DNA of 42,129 bases from SYAN01 sp964406345 (GCA_964406345.1 CAYORK010000009.1:1-42129); one strand, 5' to 3'. Numbered from the stretch's first letter, positions 32,126 through 40,942 are shown. Notes: generated from the letters alone by a model not told the origin. Numbers and translations: made by a program.

Positions 32126-34396
32126 TCATAACTTATCGACCGGGGCATATCGAAGCAACAATCGCTTCTCGCCGTAGGTGCCAAAGTCGATGGTTGCTTC
32201 CGCACGATCGCCCTCGCCTGAGACCAAGACCACAGTGCCAAGGCCGAAGGTGTCATGGCTGACGCGATCTCCTGGGGCAAGTTTCAATCCTTCCGATCCG
32301 ACTCTCTTGCCAGTGGCAGAAGGTCGCGCGATCGGATTCGGGGCAGAACCTCGTCGCACATAAGAGGAGGCGCCGGAGACTGCACGGCGATACTCGCTGA
32401 TGCCAGGTGAACCGTGGATCGCTTCACCGCTCCACTCGATCACTTCTTCCGGAATCTCATCGAGGAACCGAGACGGTGGGTTGTAATTCGGTGCGCCCCA
32501 CGCACTTCGATATTCAGCGCGGGATATGTAGAGCCGCTTCCTTGCACGGGTGATCCCGACATAGGCAAGGCGTCGCTCCTCTTCCAACTCCTCCCGCTCA
32601 CCGATGGAACGTGAATGCGGAAAGACGTTCTCTTCCATTCCAGTGAGGAATACGACGGGGAACTCAAGCCCCTTCGCAGTATGCAAAGTCATCAACGTCA
32701 CCACGCCCGATGATTCATCACCAACTGGGATCTCATCGGCATCGGCAACGAGTGAAACCCCCTCCAAGAACTCGACCAGGGTCGCGCTCTCGCCCGCCTC
32801 GACACGATCGGTGACGAATTCCTCGGCGACTGCGACGAACTCTTGGACGTTCTCGGCGCGAGACTCATCCTGCGGATCATCGCTCTCTTGGAACTCAGCG
32901 AGCATCCCGCTCTGCTCGAGGACCGCTGCCGCGATCGATGCCGGAGAAGTGTTCGCTTCCACCAGAGTGCGCAAGGTCGCGATCAGATCGGTGAAGCCAT
33001 TGATCGCACTCGCACTACGCGCTGCGAGATCCTCGATATCGCTCGCCTGCGTCAGTGCTTGATAGAAGGAGATCTCGTTCGCCTTTGCGAAGGCGTCGAC
33101 CGTATCGAGAGCACGATCGCCGATCCCACGTTTTGGCGTATTGATGATCCTGCGTAGCGAGACTTCATCACTGGGATTGACTAGAACACGTAGATAAGCG
33201 AGCAGGTCCTTGATCTCGCGCCGTTCATAGAAGCGGACGCCTCCGACGACCTTGTAGGGAAGGGATTCCCGCAAGAAGATCTCTTCGAAGACACGGGACT
33301 GTGCATTGGTTCGATAGAAGATGGCACAGTCGCCGTAACGAGCATTACCTTCGCGTGAGAGTTCCTTGATCCGATCGGCAACGAATTGCGCCTCGTCATG
33401 TTCGCTTGATGCCACAAAGCCGGTGATCTTCTCTCCACTTCCGGCCTCGGACCAGAGGTTCTTGGCCTTCCGTGATTCGTTCTTCTCGATCACTGCATTG
33501 GCAGCGCTCAAGATGTTCTGCGTCGATCGATAGTTCTGCTCCAAGAGGATGGTCTTCGCATCCGGATAATCCTCTTCGAACTGCATGATGTTTCGGATCG
33601 TCGCACCACGAAAGCCATAGATCGATTGGTCAGCATCGCCGACCACGCATAACTCGGCCGGCGGGATTCCTTCCGCGAAATCTCCGACCAGGAAGCGAAC
33701 TAGGACATATTGCGCGTGATTGGTGTCCTGATACTCATCGACCAGGATATGTTTGAAGCGCATCCGATATCGCTCGCGCACCTCTGGGAATCGTTGCAAG
33801 AGTTCGACTGTCTTCATGATGATGTCATCGAAGTCGACCGCGTTGGCCTGCACGAGACGCTTCTGATAGAGCGCATAGACCTCAGCGATCACCTCTTCCA
33901 TGTAGTTCTGCGTGGAATTGCGATAGTCGGCGGGTCCGAGCAACTCGTTCTTCGCACGCGAGATCGCCCCTTGGAAGGCGCGCGGCACATAGCGCTTCGA
34001 ATCGAGGTTGAGGTCCTTCATCACCATCGTGATCAATCGCAAAGAGTCCGAACTGTCATAGATGGTGAATTGCCGCGAATAGCCAAGGTGTTCGATCTCG
34101 TTTCGAAGGATTCGGACGCATGCGGAGTGGAAGGTGGCCACCCACATGTTCTTCGATCTCGGACCTACGAGTTCCGCAACTCGCTCCTTCATCTCACCGG
34201 CTGCCTTGTTGGTGAAAGTGATAGCGAGGATCTCCCATGGTGCGATAGAGCGTTGTTGTAGAAGATATGCGATCCGCCGGGTGAGGACTCGAGTCTTTCC
34301 AGAACCAGCACCCGCGACGATCAAGAGAGGCGTTCCTTGATGGATCACAGCCTCGCGCTGTTGCGGGTTGAGATCTTCGAGGGTTTCCGCGGACAT
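32126..34396 (-). CDS. pcrA: UvrD/PcrA family ATP-dependent DNA helicase
   Basis: A 756-residue SF1A helicase with all motifs in order: Q motif LNPQQREAV, Walker A GAGSGKT, ITFTNKAAGEM (Ia), VDEYQDTN (II), VVGDADQSIYGFRGA (III), LEQNYRST (IV), VTLMTLHTAKGLEFPVVFL (V) and EERRLAYVGITRARKRL (VI). The C-terminal DRVSHDTFGLGTVV segment is the tudor-like tail that binds RNA polymerase in PcrA. It acts in DNA repair and transcription-coupled processes. TACACT lies eight bases before the ATG with no ribosome site, so it is probably near-leaderless. Divergent from the PIG-L gene. Confidence 0.96.
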   Translation of the reverse strand: MSAETLEDLNPQQREAVIHQGTPLLIVAGAGSGKTRVLTRRIAYLLQQRSIAPWEILAITFTNKAAGEMKERVAELVGPRSKNMWVATFHSACVRILRNEIEHLGYSRQFTIYDSSDSLRLITMVMKDLNLDSKRYVPRAFQGAISRAKNELLGPADYRNSTQNYMEEVIAEVYALYQKRLVQANAVDFDDIIMKTVELLQRFPEVRERYRMRFKHILVDEYQDTNHAQYVLVRFLVGDFAEGIPPAELCVVGDADQSIYGFRGATIRNIMQFEEDYPDAKTILLEQNYRSTQNILSAANAVIEKNESRKAKNLWSEAGSGEKITGFVASSEHDEAQFVADRIKELSREGNARYGDCAIFYRTNAQSRVFEEIFLRESLPYKVVGGVRFYERREIKDLLAYLRVLVNPSDEVSLRRIINTPKRGIGDRALDTVDAFAKANEISFYQALTQASDIEDLAARSASAINGFTDLIATLRTLVEANTSPASIAAAVLEQSGMLAEFQESDDPQDESRAENVQEFVAVAEEFVTDRVEAGESATLVEFLEGVSLVADADEIPVGDESSGVVTLMTLHTAKGLEFPVVFLTGMEENVFPHSRSIGEREELEEERRLAYVGITRARKRLYISRAEYRSAWGAPNYNPPSRFLDEIPEEVIEWSGEAIHGSPGISEYRRAVSGASSYVRRGSAPNPIARPSATGKRVGSEGLKLAPGDRVSHDTFGLGTVVLVSGEGDRAEATIDFGTYGEKRLLLRYAPVDKL

Positions 34397-34404
34397 AGAC
34401 CGCG

Positions 34405-34410
34405 AGTGTA
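34405..34410 (-). promoter_or_regulatory. Candidate -10 box of pcrA
   Basis: Minus-strand TACACT, eight bases before the ATG at 34396, giving a leader of about two bases. Confidence 0.4.
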
Positions 34411-34441
34411 AGCGTCATGCGCAATCTGCGAGAATCCCGCC

Positions 34442-35191
34442 ATGGCGAATCCGCTCTTTCCTCCCTATCAACCTCTGCCTGATGAAGAGATTTCCAAAGT
34501 CCTCATCGTCACTGCGCATCCTGATGATCTCGACTTCGGATGTTCCGGTTCGATCGCGCTCTGGGTGAGGAAGGGAATCGAGGTCTCCTATGTCATCTGC
34601 ACCAACGGTGACCAAGGTGGCGAGGATCCATCAGTGCCTCGCGAGGAGATGCCAAAGATCAGACAGAAAGAACAGCGCGATGCTGGAGCTGTCGTCGGCG
34701 TCTCGCAGATCACCTTCCTCGGTTACCGAGATGGATGGTTGGAACCGACGATCCAACTTCGCAAAGAGATCGTCAGACAGATAAGGATCCACAAACCAGA
34801 TCGCCTCGTCATCCAATCGCCAGAGCGCAATTGGGACCGACTCTTTTCTTCTCATCCCGATCACATGGCAGCAGGCGAAGCAGCGATCCAAGCGGTCTAC
34901 CCCGATGCACGTAACGCATTCGCATTCGAAGACCTACTCAAGGAAGAAGGCTTGGAGCCTCATCGAGTCAAAGAGGTCTGGGTGATGTCAGCGAAGGATC
35001 CCAATCACTTCGTCGATATCACTGAGACGATCGACTTGAAGATCAAGGCACTCCACGCTCATGTCAGTCAGACGGCTCACAACCCCAAGATGGAAGAGAT
35101 GATCAGGTCATGGGGAGAACGAAGCGCAGAGATCATGGGTCTTGGCGCCGGAAAGTATGCGGAGATTTTCCGCGTCATCAATACGGACTGA
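34442..35191 (+). CDS. PIG-L family (LmbE-like) deacetylase
   Basis: A 249-residue zinc-dependent N-acetyl sugar deacetylase-like protein: AHPDDLDFG gives the zinc ligands and catalytic aspartate and HPDHMAAG the third ligand. Relatives include MshB (mycothiol synthesis) and the mycothiol conjugate amidase; assignment to either would need more than these motifs. It stands alone between divergent pcrA and the convergent cyclophilin gene. GAGAAT lies six bases before the ATG, close to the leaderless pattern though the first bases differ. Confidence 0.87.
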   Translation: MANPLFPPYQPLPDEEISKVLIVTAHPDDLDFGCSGSIALWVRKGIEVSYVICTNGDQGGEDPSVPREEMPKIRQKEQRDAGAVVGVSQITFLGYRDGWLEPTIQLRKEIVRQIRIHKPDRLVIQSPERNWDRLFSSHPDHMAAGEAAIQAVYPDARNAFAFEDLLKEEGLEPHRVKEVWVMSAKDPNHFVDITETIDLKIKALHAHVSQTAHNPKMEEMIRSWGERSAEIMGLGAGKYAEIFRVINTD

Positions 35192-35222
35192 GACTGATCG
35201 GGACTGATCGGGACTGATCCCG
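35192..35222. repeat. Three GACTGATC repeats with a small hairpin between convergent genes
   Basis: GACTGATCGG occurs at 35192-35201 and 35202-35211, then GACTGATCCC at 35212-35221. The last units form CGGGA-CTGA-TCCCG (35209-35222). No T-run follows, so a terminator is only possible. Confidence 0.6.
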
Positions 35223-35235
35223 TCTGATCAAAGCC

Positions 35236-35925
35236 TTAGCGAATCCAAGCCCGTTCGATCGCGATGACCTGCTTCGGTGCGCCATCGCCAGTTCCACTCC
35301 TCGTACCTTCTCTGGCGACCATCTTTACGATGTCGAGCCCACGGATGACTCGACCGAAGATGGTGTAGTTCGGTGGCAAAGTAGTGTCCTGATAGACGAT
35401 GAAGAACTGACTGCCATTGCTATTTGGTGTCCCAGAATTCGCGATAGCAACTGTTCCCTCTGGGTAGTTTCCCTCACCTAATTCTGGCAAGTTCTCGACA
35501 CCATAAGTGAAATTAGGTCCACCCCGACCGGTCGCTGTCGGATCTCCGCATTGGAGCACAAAGAGCTTGTCGGTAGTAAGGCGATGACAGAGCGACATGT
35601 CATAGAAGCCACCGCGTATCAATGCATTCATCGCAGTCAAAGCGACGCGTGCTCGATAGTTCGGCTGGATGACGATATCTCCACAATTTGTATCAAGGAC
35701 GATCTGCTTCATCGCTCGAGCAATCTCACGTGAGGTCAAGACTCGCTCTGGAATCACTACATCAGTGGGAGCATGTCCGATCGCATCGGTCGGTTTGCAT
35801 CGCTCACCCTTGATGCTCTTATTGACCTTCTGTGGCTTGATCTTCTCATCTGCCGAGGAAGGGGCAATACCTAGTAACGAGATTGCGAGCACGAGGGAAA
35901 GAGCGAATCCGATTCGCTTGCTCAT
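35236..35925 (-). CDS. Exported cyclophilin-type peptidyl-prolyl isomerase
   Basis: A 229-residue protein with a signal peptide (MSKRIGFALSLVLAISLLGI, cleavage near PSSADE) and a cyclophilin domain from about residue 75. CHRLTTDKLFVLQCGDPTAT keeps the catalytic Arg, Phe and Gln positions; GTVAIANSGTPNSNGSQFFI and YTIFGRVIRG complete the site. No lipobox cysteine, so it is probably secreted or anchored only by its signal. The ATG at 35925 is preferred over upstream GTGs because GGAGTGG precedes it. It likely folds proteins outside the membrane. Two extra cysteines (GERCKP and TNCGD) might form a disulfide. Confidence 0.9.
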   Translation of the reverse strand: MSKRIGFALSLVLAISLLGIAPSSADEKIKPQKVNKSIKGERCKPTDAIGHAPTDVVIPERVLTSREIARAMKQIVLDTNCGDIVIQPNYRARVALTAMNALIRGGFYDMSLCHRLTTDKLFVLQCGDPTATGRGGPNFTYGVENLPELGEGNYPEGTVAIANSGTPNSNGSQFFIVYQDTTLPPNYTIFGRVIRGLDIVKMVAREGTRSGTGDGAPKQVIAIERAWIR

Positions 35926-35988
35926 CGATATCACCACTCCGTACTTGAGTAACTTCTAACTTGAATCTTGCTGATCTTCGGTCTCGAA

Positions 35989-37542
35989 CTATTCCCACTC
36001 GATGGTGCCGGGCGGTTTGCTCGTGATATCGAGTATCACTCGATTCACCTCTCGCACCTCGTTGGTGATGCGAGTCGAGATCCGTTCCAACACCTCGTAG
36101 GGCACTCGAGCCCAATCTGCCGTCATCGCATCTTCACTTGTCACCGGCCGCAATACGATCGGATGGCCGTAAGTCCTGCCATCTCCTTGTACTCCGACGC
36201 TCCTGACATCAGCGAGCAATACGACGGGGCATTGCCAGATCGTTCGATCCAACTGAGCGGATTTTAGTTCTTCGCGAGCGATCAAGTCGGCTGAACGGAG
36301 AACTCTAAGTCTTTCTTCAGTGACTTCACCGATGATCCGAATCCCCAAGCCCGGACCAGGGAAGGGTTGACGCCAGACGATCTCTTCAGGAAGACCAAGA
36401 AGCGCACCAACTGATCTCACTTCGTCCTTGAAGAGGGAGCGAAGCGGTTCGATGAGTGTGAAATCCAAGTCCTCAGGTAATCCGCCTACGTTGTGATGCG
36501 ATTTGATGTTGGCCGTACCTGTGCCACCGCCTGATTCGACGATGTCTGGATAGAGCGTTCCTTGCACCAAGTACTCGACCTTCTGATCGCGAGAGATCTC
36601 ACTCGCCGCAGATTCGAACGCCCGGATGAACTCTCTTCCGATGATCTTCCGCTTCGTCTCCGGGTCAGTGACACCTGCGAGCGCATCAAGGAATCGCTTA
36701 CGTTCATCGACGACGACGAGCCTTACGCCAGTCGCTGCAACGAAGTCTCGCTCTACTTGTTCTGCTTCTCCTTCTCGCAAGAGACCGTGATCGACGAATA
36801 CACAAGTGAGTTGCTCGCCTATCGCCCGTTGTACGAGTGCGGCCGCTACCGCAGAGTCGACGCCGCCAGAGAGACCACAGATCACGCGAGCGCTACCGAC
36901 CTCATCACGTATGCGTCGTACTTCGCTCTCGATGATGTTCTCCGCGCTCCATGTGCCTTTCAAGCCGACGATCTCGATCAACCAGCGGCGGAGGATCTCC
37001 TGACCGTTCTCAGTATGAAGGACCTCAGGATGGAATTGGACTCCAGCAAGGAGTCCACTCTCATTCTCAAAGGCAGAGATCTCGGTCTCGGAAGTGCTCC
37101 CCGTATTTGTGAAACCTGGTGGCAGCCGTTTCACGCTATCGCCATGCGACATCCAGACGTTGAAGTGATCCTTCATCGAGGCAAAGAGTTTCGAAGACTT
37201 CGCAGTGAATGGCGTCCGACCGAACTCTGACTTTCCGGTCTTCGCTACTTCCCCACCAAGCGCATTAGCCATCGCTTGGAATCCGTAGCAAATTCCGAAG
37301 ATCGGAATCCCGGTCTCGACGATCCGCTTATCGAGAAGTGGCGCACCACTTTCATAGACCGATGATGGACCGCCAGAGAGGATGATCGCGCTTGGACGAT
37401 TCTTCGAGATCGAATCCCAGGCCAGATCTGATCCGATGATCTCGGAGTAGACCCCTGCTTGTCTCACCCTACGTGCGATCAACTGCGCATATTGCGCACC
37501 GAAGTCGACGACGAGGACGCGCTCTGATCCCTGATCAACCAC
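35989..37542 (-). CDS. guaA: GMP synthase (glutamine-hydrolysing)
   Basis: A 517-residue GuaA: an N-terminal class I amidotransferase (VLVVDFGAQYAQLIARRVR; GICYGFQAMA with the nucleophilic Cys; GVQFHPEV), the ATP pyrophosphatase P-loop GLSGGVDSAVAAAL, and the dimerisation domain ending TSKPPGTIEWE. It converts XMP to GMP. The GTG start overlaps the guaB3 stop by 8 bp. Last gene of guaB-guaB3-guaA. Confidence 0.97.
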   Translation of the reverse strand: MVDQGSERVLVVDFGAQYAQLIARRVRQAGVYSEIIGSDLAWDSISKNRPSAIILSGGPSSVYESGAPLLDKRIVETGIPIFGICYGFQAMANALGGEVAKTGKSEFGRTPFTAKSSKLFASMKDHFNVWMSHGDSVKRLPPGFTNTGSTSETEISAFENESGLLAGVQFHPEVLHTENGQEILRRWLIEIVGLKGTWSAENIIESEVRRIRDEVGSARVICGLSGGVDSAVAAALVQRAIGEQLTCVFVDHGLLREGEAEQVERDFVAATGVRLVVVDERKRFLDALAGVTDPETKRKIIGREFIRAFESAASEISRDQKVEYLVQGTLYPDIVESGGGTGTANIKSHHNVGGLPEDLDFTLIEPLRSLFKDEVRSVGALLGLPEEIVWRQPFPGPGLGIRIIGEVTEERLRVLRSADLIAREELKSAQLDRTIWQCPVVLLADVRSVGVQGDGRTYGHPIVLRPVTSEDAMTADWARVPYEVLERISTRITNEVREVNRVILDITSKPPGTIEWE

Positions 37543-38647
37543 GATGGATGACGATCTCGACCTTCTGGAATTCCTTCAACTCTGAGTAACCGCTCGTCGC
37601 CATCGCGCGGCGCAACGCACCGAAAAGATTCATTGATCCATCGGCGGTGGTGGAAGGACCATGGAGGATCTGTGCGAGCGTTCCGACTGTGCCGACATGG
37701 ACGCGAGTTCCGCGTGGCAATTGATCGTGATGCGCTTCGCTACCCCAGTGGAATCCACGCCCTGGTGATTCCTCTGCCTTGGCAAGGGGAGAACCCATCA
37801 TCACTGCGTCGGCACCACATGCGATCGCCTTTGCGATATCGCCACTCTTTCCGACCGAACCATCGGCGATGACATGGACATAGCGTCCACCAGATTCATC
37901 AAGATATTCGCGCCGTGCAGAGGCGACCTCTGCGACCGCTGAGGCCATCGGGACGGAAATTCCTAGAGTCTGTCTCGTCGTATGCGCAGCGCCACCACCG
38001 AATCCGACGAGGACTCCAGCAGCACCCGCGCGCATGAGATGGAGTGCACCGGTTGCAGTAGCGCAACCGCCGACGATCACTGGAACATCGAGTTCATGGA
38101 TGAACTTCTTCAAGTTGAGTGGCTCATGCTTTGCGGAGACATGTTCTGCAGAGACTGTGGTGCCACGGATGACGAAGATGTCGATCCCGGCCTCGAGGAC
38201 GGTCCTATAGAACTCTTGGGTTCGCTGAGGTGAGAGCGCCGCTGCAACCGTCACGCCAGCGTCACGGATCTCCTTGATCCGTGACTTGATCAATTCCGGA
38301 CGGATCGGTGCGCGGTAGATCTCCTGCATTCGCTTCGTCGCTTGCTCTGCTGGAAGCGATGAGATCTCACCGAGTTGGTTCTTCGGATTCTCGTAACGAG
38401 TCCAGAGGCCTTCAAGATTCAAGACACCAAGTCCACCGAGTCGCCCAATCGCAATCGCAGTTTCAGGTGAGACGACGGAATCCATCGGAGCTGCAAGGAG
38501 TGGAACTGTGAACTTGTATGCGTCTATCTGCCAAGCAGTGGAGGCCTCTTCGTGATCTCGAGTCCTTCTACTTGGGACGATTGCGATATCGTCGAAAGAA
38601 TAAGCAGTACGGGCCCGTTTGCCGGGGGCGAGTTCGATATCTGCCAT
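37535..38647 (-). CDS. guaB3: GuaB3 family IMP dehydrogenase-related protein
   Basis: A 370-residue TIM-barrel protein of the IMPDH/GMPR superfamily. It has YSFDDIAIVPSRRTR, PLLAAPMDSVVSPE, GVLVGFGGGAAHTTRQTLG and GADAVMMGSPLAKAEESPG. The loop that in IMPDH holds the catalytic cysteine reads GGAAHTTR, without cysteine, which is normal for GuaB3, so it is probably not a plain IMP dehydrogenase. It sits 22 bp after guaB and overlaps guaA, an arrangement usual in actinobacteria. Confidence 0.93.
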   Translation of the reverse strand: MADIELAPGKRARTAYSFDDIAIVPSRRTRDHEEASTAWQIDAYKFTVPLLAAPMDSVVSPETAIAIGRLGGLGVLNLEGLWTRYENPKNQLGEISSLPAEQATKRMQEIYRAPIRPELIKSRIKEIRDAGVTVAAALSPQRTQEFYRTVLEAGIDIFVIRGTTVSAEHVSAKHEPLNLKKFIHELDVPVIVGGCATATGALHLMRAGAAGVLVGFGGGAAHTTRQTLGISVPMASAVAEVASARREYLDESGGRYVHVIADGSVGKSGDIAKAIACGADAVMMGSPLAKAEESPGRGFHWGSEAHHDQLPRGTRVHVGTVGTLAQILHGPSTTADGSMNLFGALRRAMATSGYSELKEFQKVEIVIHRG

Positions 38648-38669
38648 GGATGCCTCCGCCTATCTGCCC

Positions 38670-39797
38670 TTATTTGTCCTTGTTCGCGCGCGTGTAATTC
38701 GGCGCCTCTGCCACATGCAAGACATCGTGCGGATGGCTCTCTTGTAGCCCCGCGAAGGTGATCTGCACCAATCGACCGTTCCGCTTCAAATCATCGATAG
38801 TCGCAGCTCCGGCATATCCCATACCGCTTCGAAGACCACCGACGAGTTGATGGACGACCGTTGCGACGCTTCCACGATAGGCGACCTTGCCTTCGATTCC
38901 TTCGGGAACCAACTTGTCCTCTGCCAAGACATCATCTTGCATATAACGATCCTTGGAGTAACTCTTCTTCTCACCACGACTCTGCATCGCACCGAGTGAA
39001 CCCATGCCGCGATATGACTTGTACTTCCTGCCATCGATCTCGATCAACTCACCGGGTGACTCATCGCATCCAGCAAGGAGTGAACCGAGCATCACCGAGT
39101 CAGCTCCAGAGACGATCGCCTTTGCGATATCGCCCGAATATTGCAAGCCACCATCAGCGATCAACGGGACATCGGACTTCTTACAGGCCTTCGCCGCCTC
39201 CATGATCGCTGTCACTTGTGGCACACCGACTCCAGCGACGACACGCGTCGTGCAGATCGAACCTGGTCCCACACCGACCTTGACCGCATCTGCTCCAGCA
39301 TTGATCAATGCTTGCGCACCGGCACGAGTAGCGACGTTGCCGCCGATGACCTCTTGATCGGAGTACTTATTCTTGATCCGCTCGATCGCATCCAGGACAG
39401 CTCGATGATGTCCATGCGCGGTATCGACGACGACGACATCGATGCCAGCTTCGATTAGAGCCTCTGCTCTGGCAAAACCATCATCTCCGACTCCGACCGC
39501 CGCACCGACGAGAAGACCTGCGCCTTTGACGAGTTTGGCGTGAGTGACTTGTTCATCGACGGAGAGGTTGCGATGGATTATCCCGATGCCACCGGCCTTC
39601 GCCATGGCGATCGCCATCTCGGATTCGGTGACGGTATCCATCGCCGAGGAGACGAGAGGGACATCGAGGCTGATCTTCCGAGTCAATTGGGTCTTGGTTT
39701 CGACCTCGCTCGGGACCACATCGGAGGCATCTGGGAGAAGGAGGACATCGTCGTAGGTGAGGCCCAGCATCAGGACTTTCTCGTTGGCCTCGGACAT
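38670..39797 (-). CDS. guaB: IMP dehydrogenase lacking the CBS (Bateman) domain
   Basis: A 375-residue IMPDH; usual length is about 490-500. The catalytic barrel is complete: TYDDVLLLPDASDVVPS, PLVSSAMDTVTE, GPGSICTTRVVAGVG with the catalytic cysteine (Cys182), GADSVMLGSLLAG, and YRGMGSLGAMQSR. Residues 72-101 run straight from IIHRNLSVDEQ to LLVGAAVG, where the two CBS repeats normally sit, so the regulatory domain is cleanly absent. The enzyme makes XMP from IMP and should lack nucleotide control through CBS. The ATG at 39797 is preceded by TAGGAT plus six bases, suggesting a leaderless transcript. Confidence 0.96.
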   Translation of the reverse strand: MSEANEKVLMLGLTYDDVLLLPDASDVVPSEVETKTQLTRKISLDVPLVSSAMDTVTESEMAIAMAKAGGIGIIHRNLSVDEQVTHAKLVKGAGLLVGAAVGVGDDGFARAEALIEAGIDVVVVDTAHGHHRAVLDAIERIKNKYSDQEVIGGNVATRAGAQALINAGADAVKVGVGPGSICTTRVVAGVGVPQVTAIMEAAKACKKSDVPLIADGGLQYSGDIAKAIVSGADSVMLGSLLAGCDESPGELIEIDGRKYKSYRGMGSLGAMQSRGEKKSYSKDRYMQDDVLAEDKLVPEGIEGKVAYRGSVATVVHQLVGGLRSGMGYAGAATIDDLKRNGRLVQITFAGLQESHPHDVLHVAEAPNYTRANKDK

Positions 39798-39803
39798 GAC
39801 CTC

Positions 39804-39809
39804 ATCCTA
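39804..39809 (-). promoter_or_regulatory. Candidate leaderless -10 box of guaB-guaB3-guaA
   Basis: Minus-strand TAGGAT, six bases (GAGGTC), ATG at 39797. The GAGG could also act as a ribosome site, but it is too close to the ATG to be typical. Confidence 0.55.
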
Positions 39810-39840
39810 AGGCTTCAATACCTATGCGAGAAAAATGAGA

Positions 39841-40761
39841 CTAGTCACCGATGGCGTACATGATCTCCGAGACTGCTTTCGAGAGATCTTCGACATGGAC
39901 CACCTTCAACTTCGATGGCGTCGATGTTGGAATCGCGACTCCATCTCTGAACCACCCTGGTCCACCGAGGACGATTCTCGGTGTCGGACGTATCGATGGG
40001 ATATCTGCAAGGAGTGTGACATCGCCATGTCGCTCCAACTGCGCCCAGAGGAAGATCGCTGGCGGCGCGCTTCTCTTGACCGTAGCGACGATCGCTTCCA
40101 ATGGTGTGCGAGCACCAAGGAAATGCGCCTCGACGTTCAACTCAGAGAGAGCGACCTGAAGAGCGAAGAGGGCGAGTGAATGAGTCTCCTCGCCGATACA
40201 TGCCAAGAGGACAGGACGTGAATTACGTGGATCCTTCGTACTCTTGAGATTGTTCTGCAAGATGTTCTTGATGATCTCAGAGAAGAGATGTTCGACTTCG
40301 ATGCCAGAGCCGGTCACCGCCCACTCATCACCGATCAACATCAAGCAGGGAACGATCACCTCACTCCAGGCTTTGATGATGCCGTTATTGCGAATCTCTG
40401 CCTCGAGAAGTTCATAGATGAAGGTGCGATCCATCGCGTTGGCTGCGCGCATCAAGGAGTCGACGAGTTCCTCGCGAACCTCGAACTCTTGCGGCAAGAG
40501 CTCGACGAAGTTCGCCTTGCTCAAGTTCTCGTCTTCCAACAACCTCGCTTGGTCGGCCGCCTGCGACGGCGACATACCTGCGATCACCAACTTGCGCATC
40601 AATGTCAGTCGCGCGAGGTCCATCGAGTTGTAGCGGCGGTGCTCGCCTTGCGTATGACCGGATGGTCCAAGGCCATAACGACGATCCCAAGTTCGAAGCG
40701 TTGCCGGTGCGACACCAAGGCGTCGAGCGACAGCTGCGACAGTGAGGGACTCGTCCTTCAT
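39841..40761 (-). CDS. MerR-family regulator with cobalamin-binding domain (CarH/LitR type)
   Basis: A 306-residue protein: MerR-type helix-turn-helix at residues 6-60 (TVAAVARRLGVAPATLRTWD, GEHRRYNSMDL), a helical B12-cap domain (about 95-170) and a Rossmann-type B12-binding domain (about 183-300). The cap holds W147, nine residues, then E157-H158, the Wx9EH motif of CarH. E192-T193-H194 fits the ExH motif whose histidine is the lower cobalt ligand in CarH. Such proteins bind adenosylcobalamin and repress carotenoid or light-response genes in the dark. The ATG at 40761 (MKDESLTVAAV) is preferred; an extension to 40824 is non-conserved. It diverges from whiD and lies 43 bp downstream-to-upstream of guaB on the same strand. 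Targets unknown. Confidence 0.85.
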   Translation of the reverse strand: MKDESLTVAAVARRLGVAPATLRTWDRRYGLGPSGHTQGEHRRYNSMDLARLTLMRKLVIAGMSPSQAADQARLLEDENLSKANFVELLPQEFEVREELVDSLMRAANAMDRTFIYELLEAEIRNNGIIKAWSEVIVPCLMLIGDEWAVTGSGIEVEHLFSEIIKNILQNNLKSTKDPRNSRPVLLACIGEETHSLALFALQVALSELNVEAHFLGARTPLEAIVATVKRSAPPAIFLWAQLERHGDVTLLADIPSIRPTPRIVLGGPGWFRDGVAIPTSTPSKLKVVHVEDLSKAVSEIMYAIGD

Positions 40762-40832
40762 GGTCGCGCGATCCGAGGGGGTGGTCACGGGGCAAGAGTG
40801 GGCTATGCCCCAGATCACTGCCACTTGAAAGG

Positions 40833-40872
40833 TGAGCGCCCACGGGGGGGTCCGCTAGGTCCCCTGGGCTCA
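40833..40872. promoter_or_regulatory. GC-rich interrupted inverted repeat between the CarH-like gene and whiD
   Basis: TGAG, CCCA and GGGG on the left (40833-40847, with two small bulges) pair with CCCC, TGGG and CTCA on the right (40861-40872), 12 pairs around a loop with a G7 tract. No T-run on either side, so a regulator site or RNA structure rather than a terminator. Confidence 0.4.
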
Positions 40873-40913
40873 AAGACTCAGCAAAATCACACCCGCCACG
40901 CGTGTACAGGGGC

Positions 40914-40942
40914 TTGAACAACCTATGCAACGATTGTAAAGT
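40914..40942 (+). promoter_or_regulatory. Promoter of whiD
   Basis: TTGAAC (40914-40919), exactly 17 bases, then TAAAGT (40937-40942). Transcription should begin near 40949, giving a ~40-base leader with AAGGAA upstream of the ATG, unlike the leaderless genes in the window. Confidence 0.6.
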
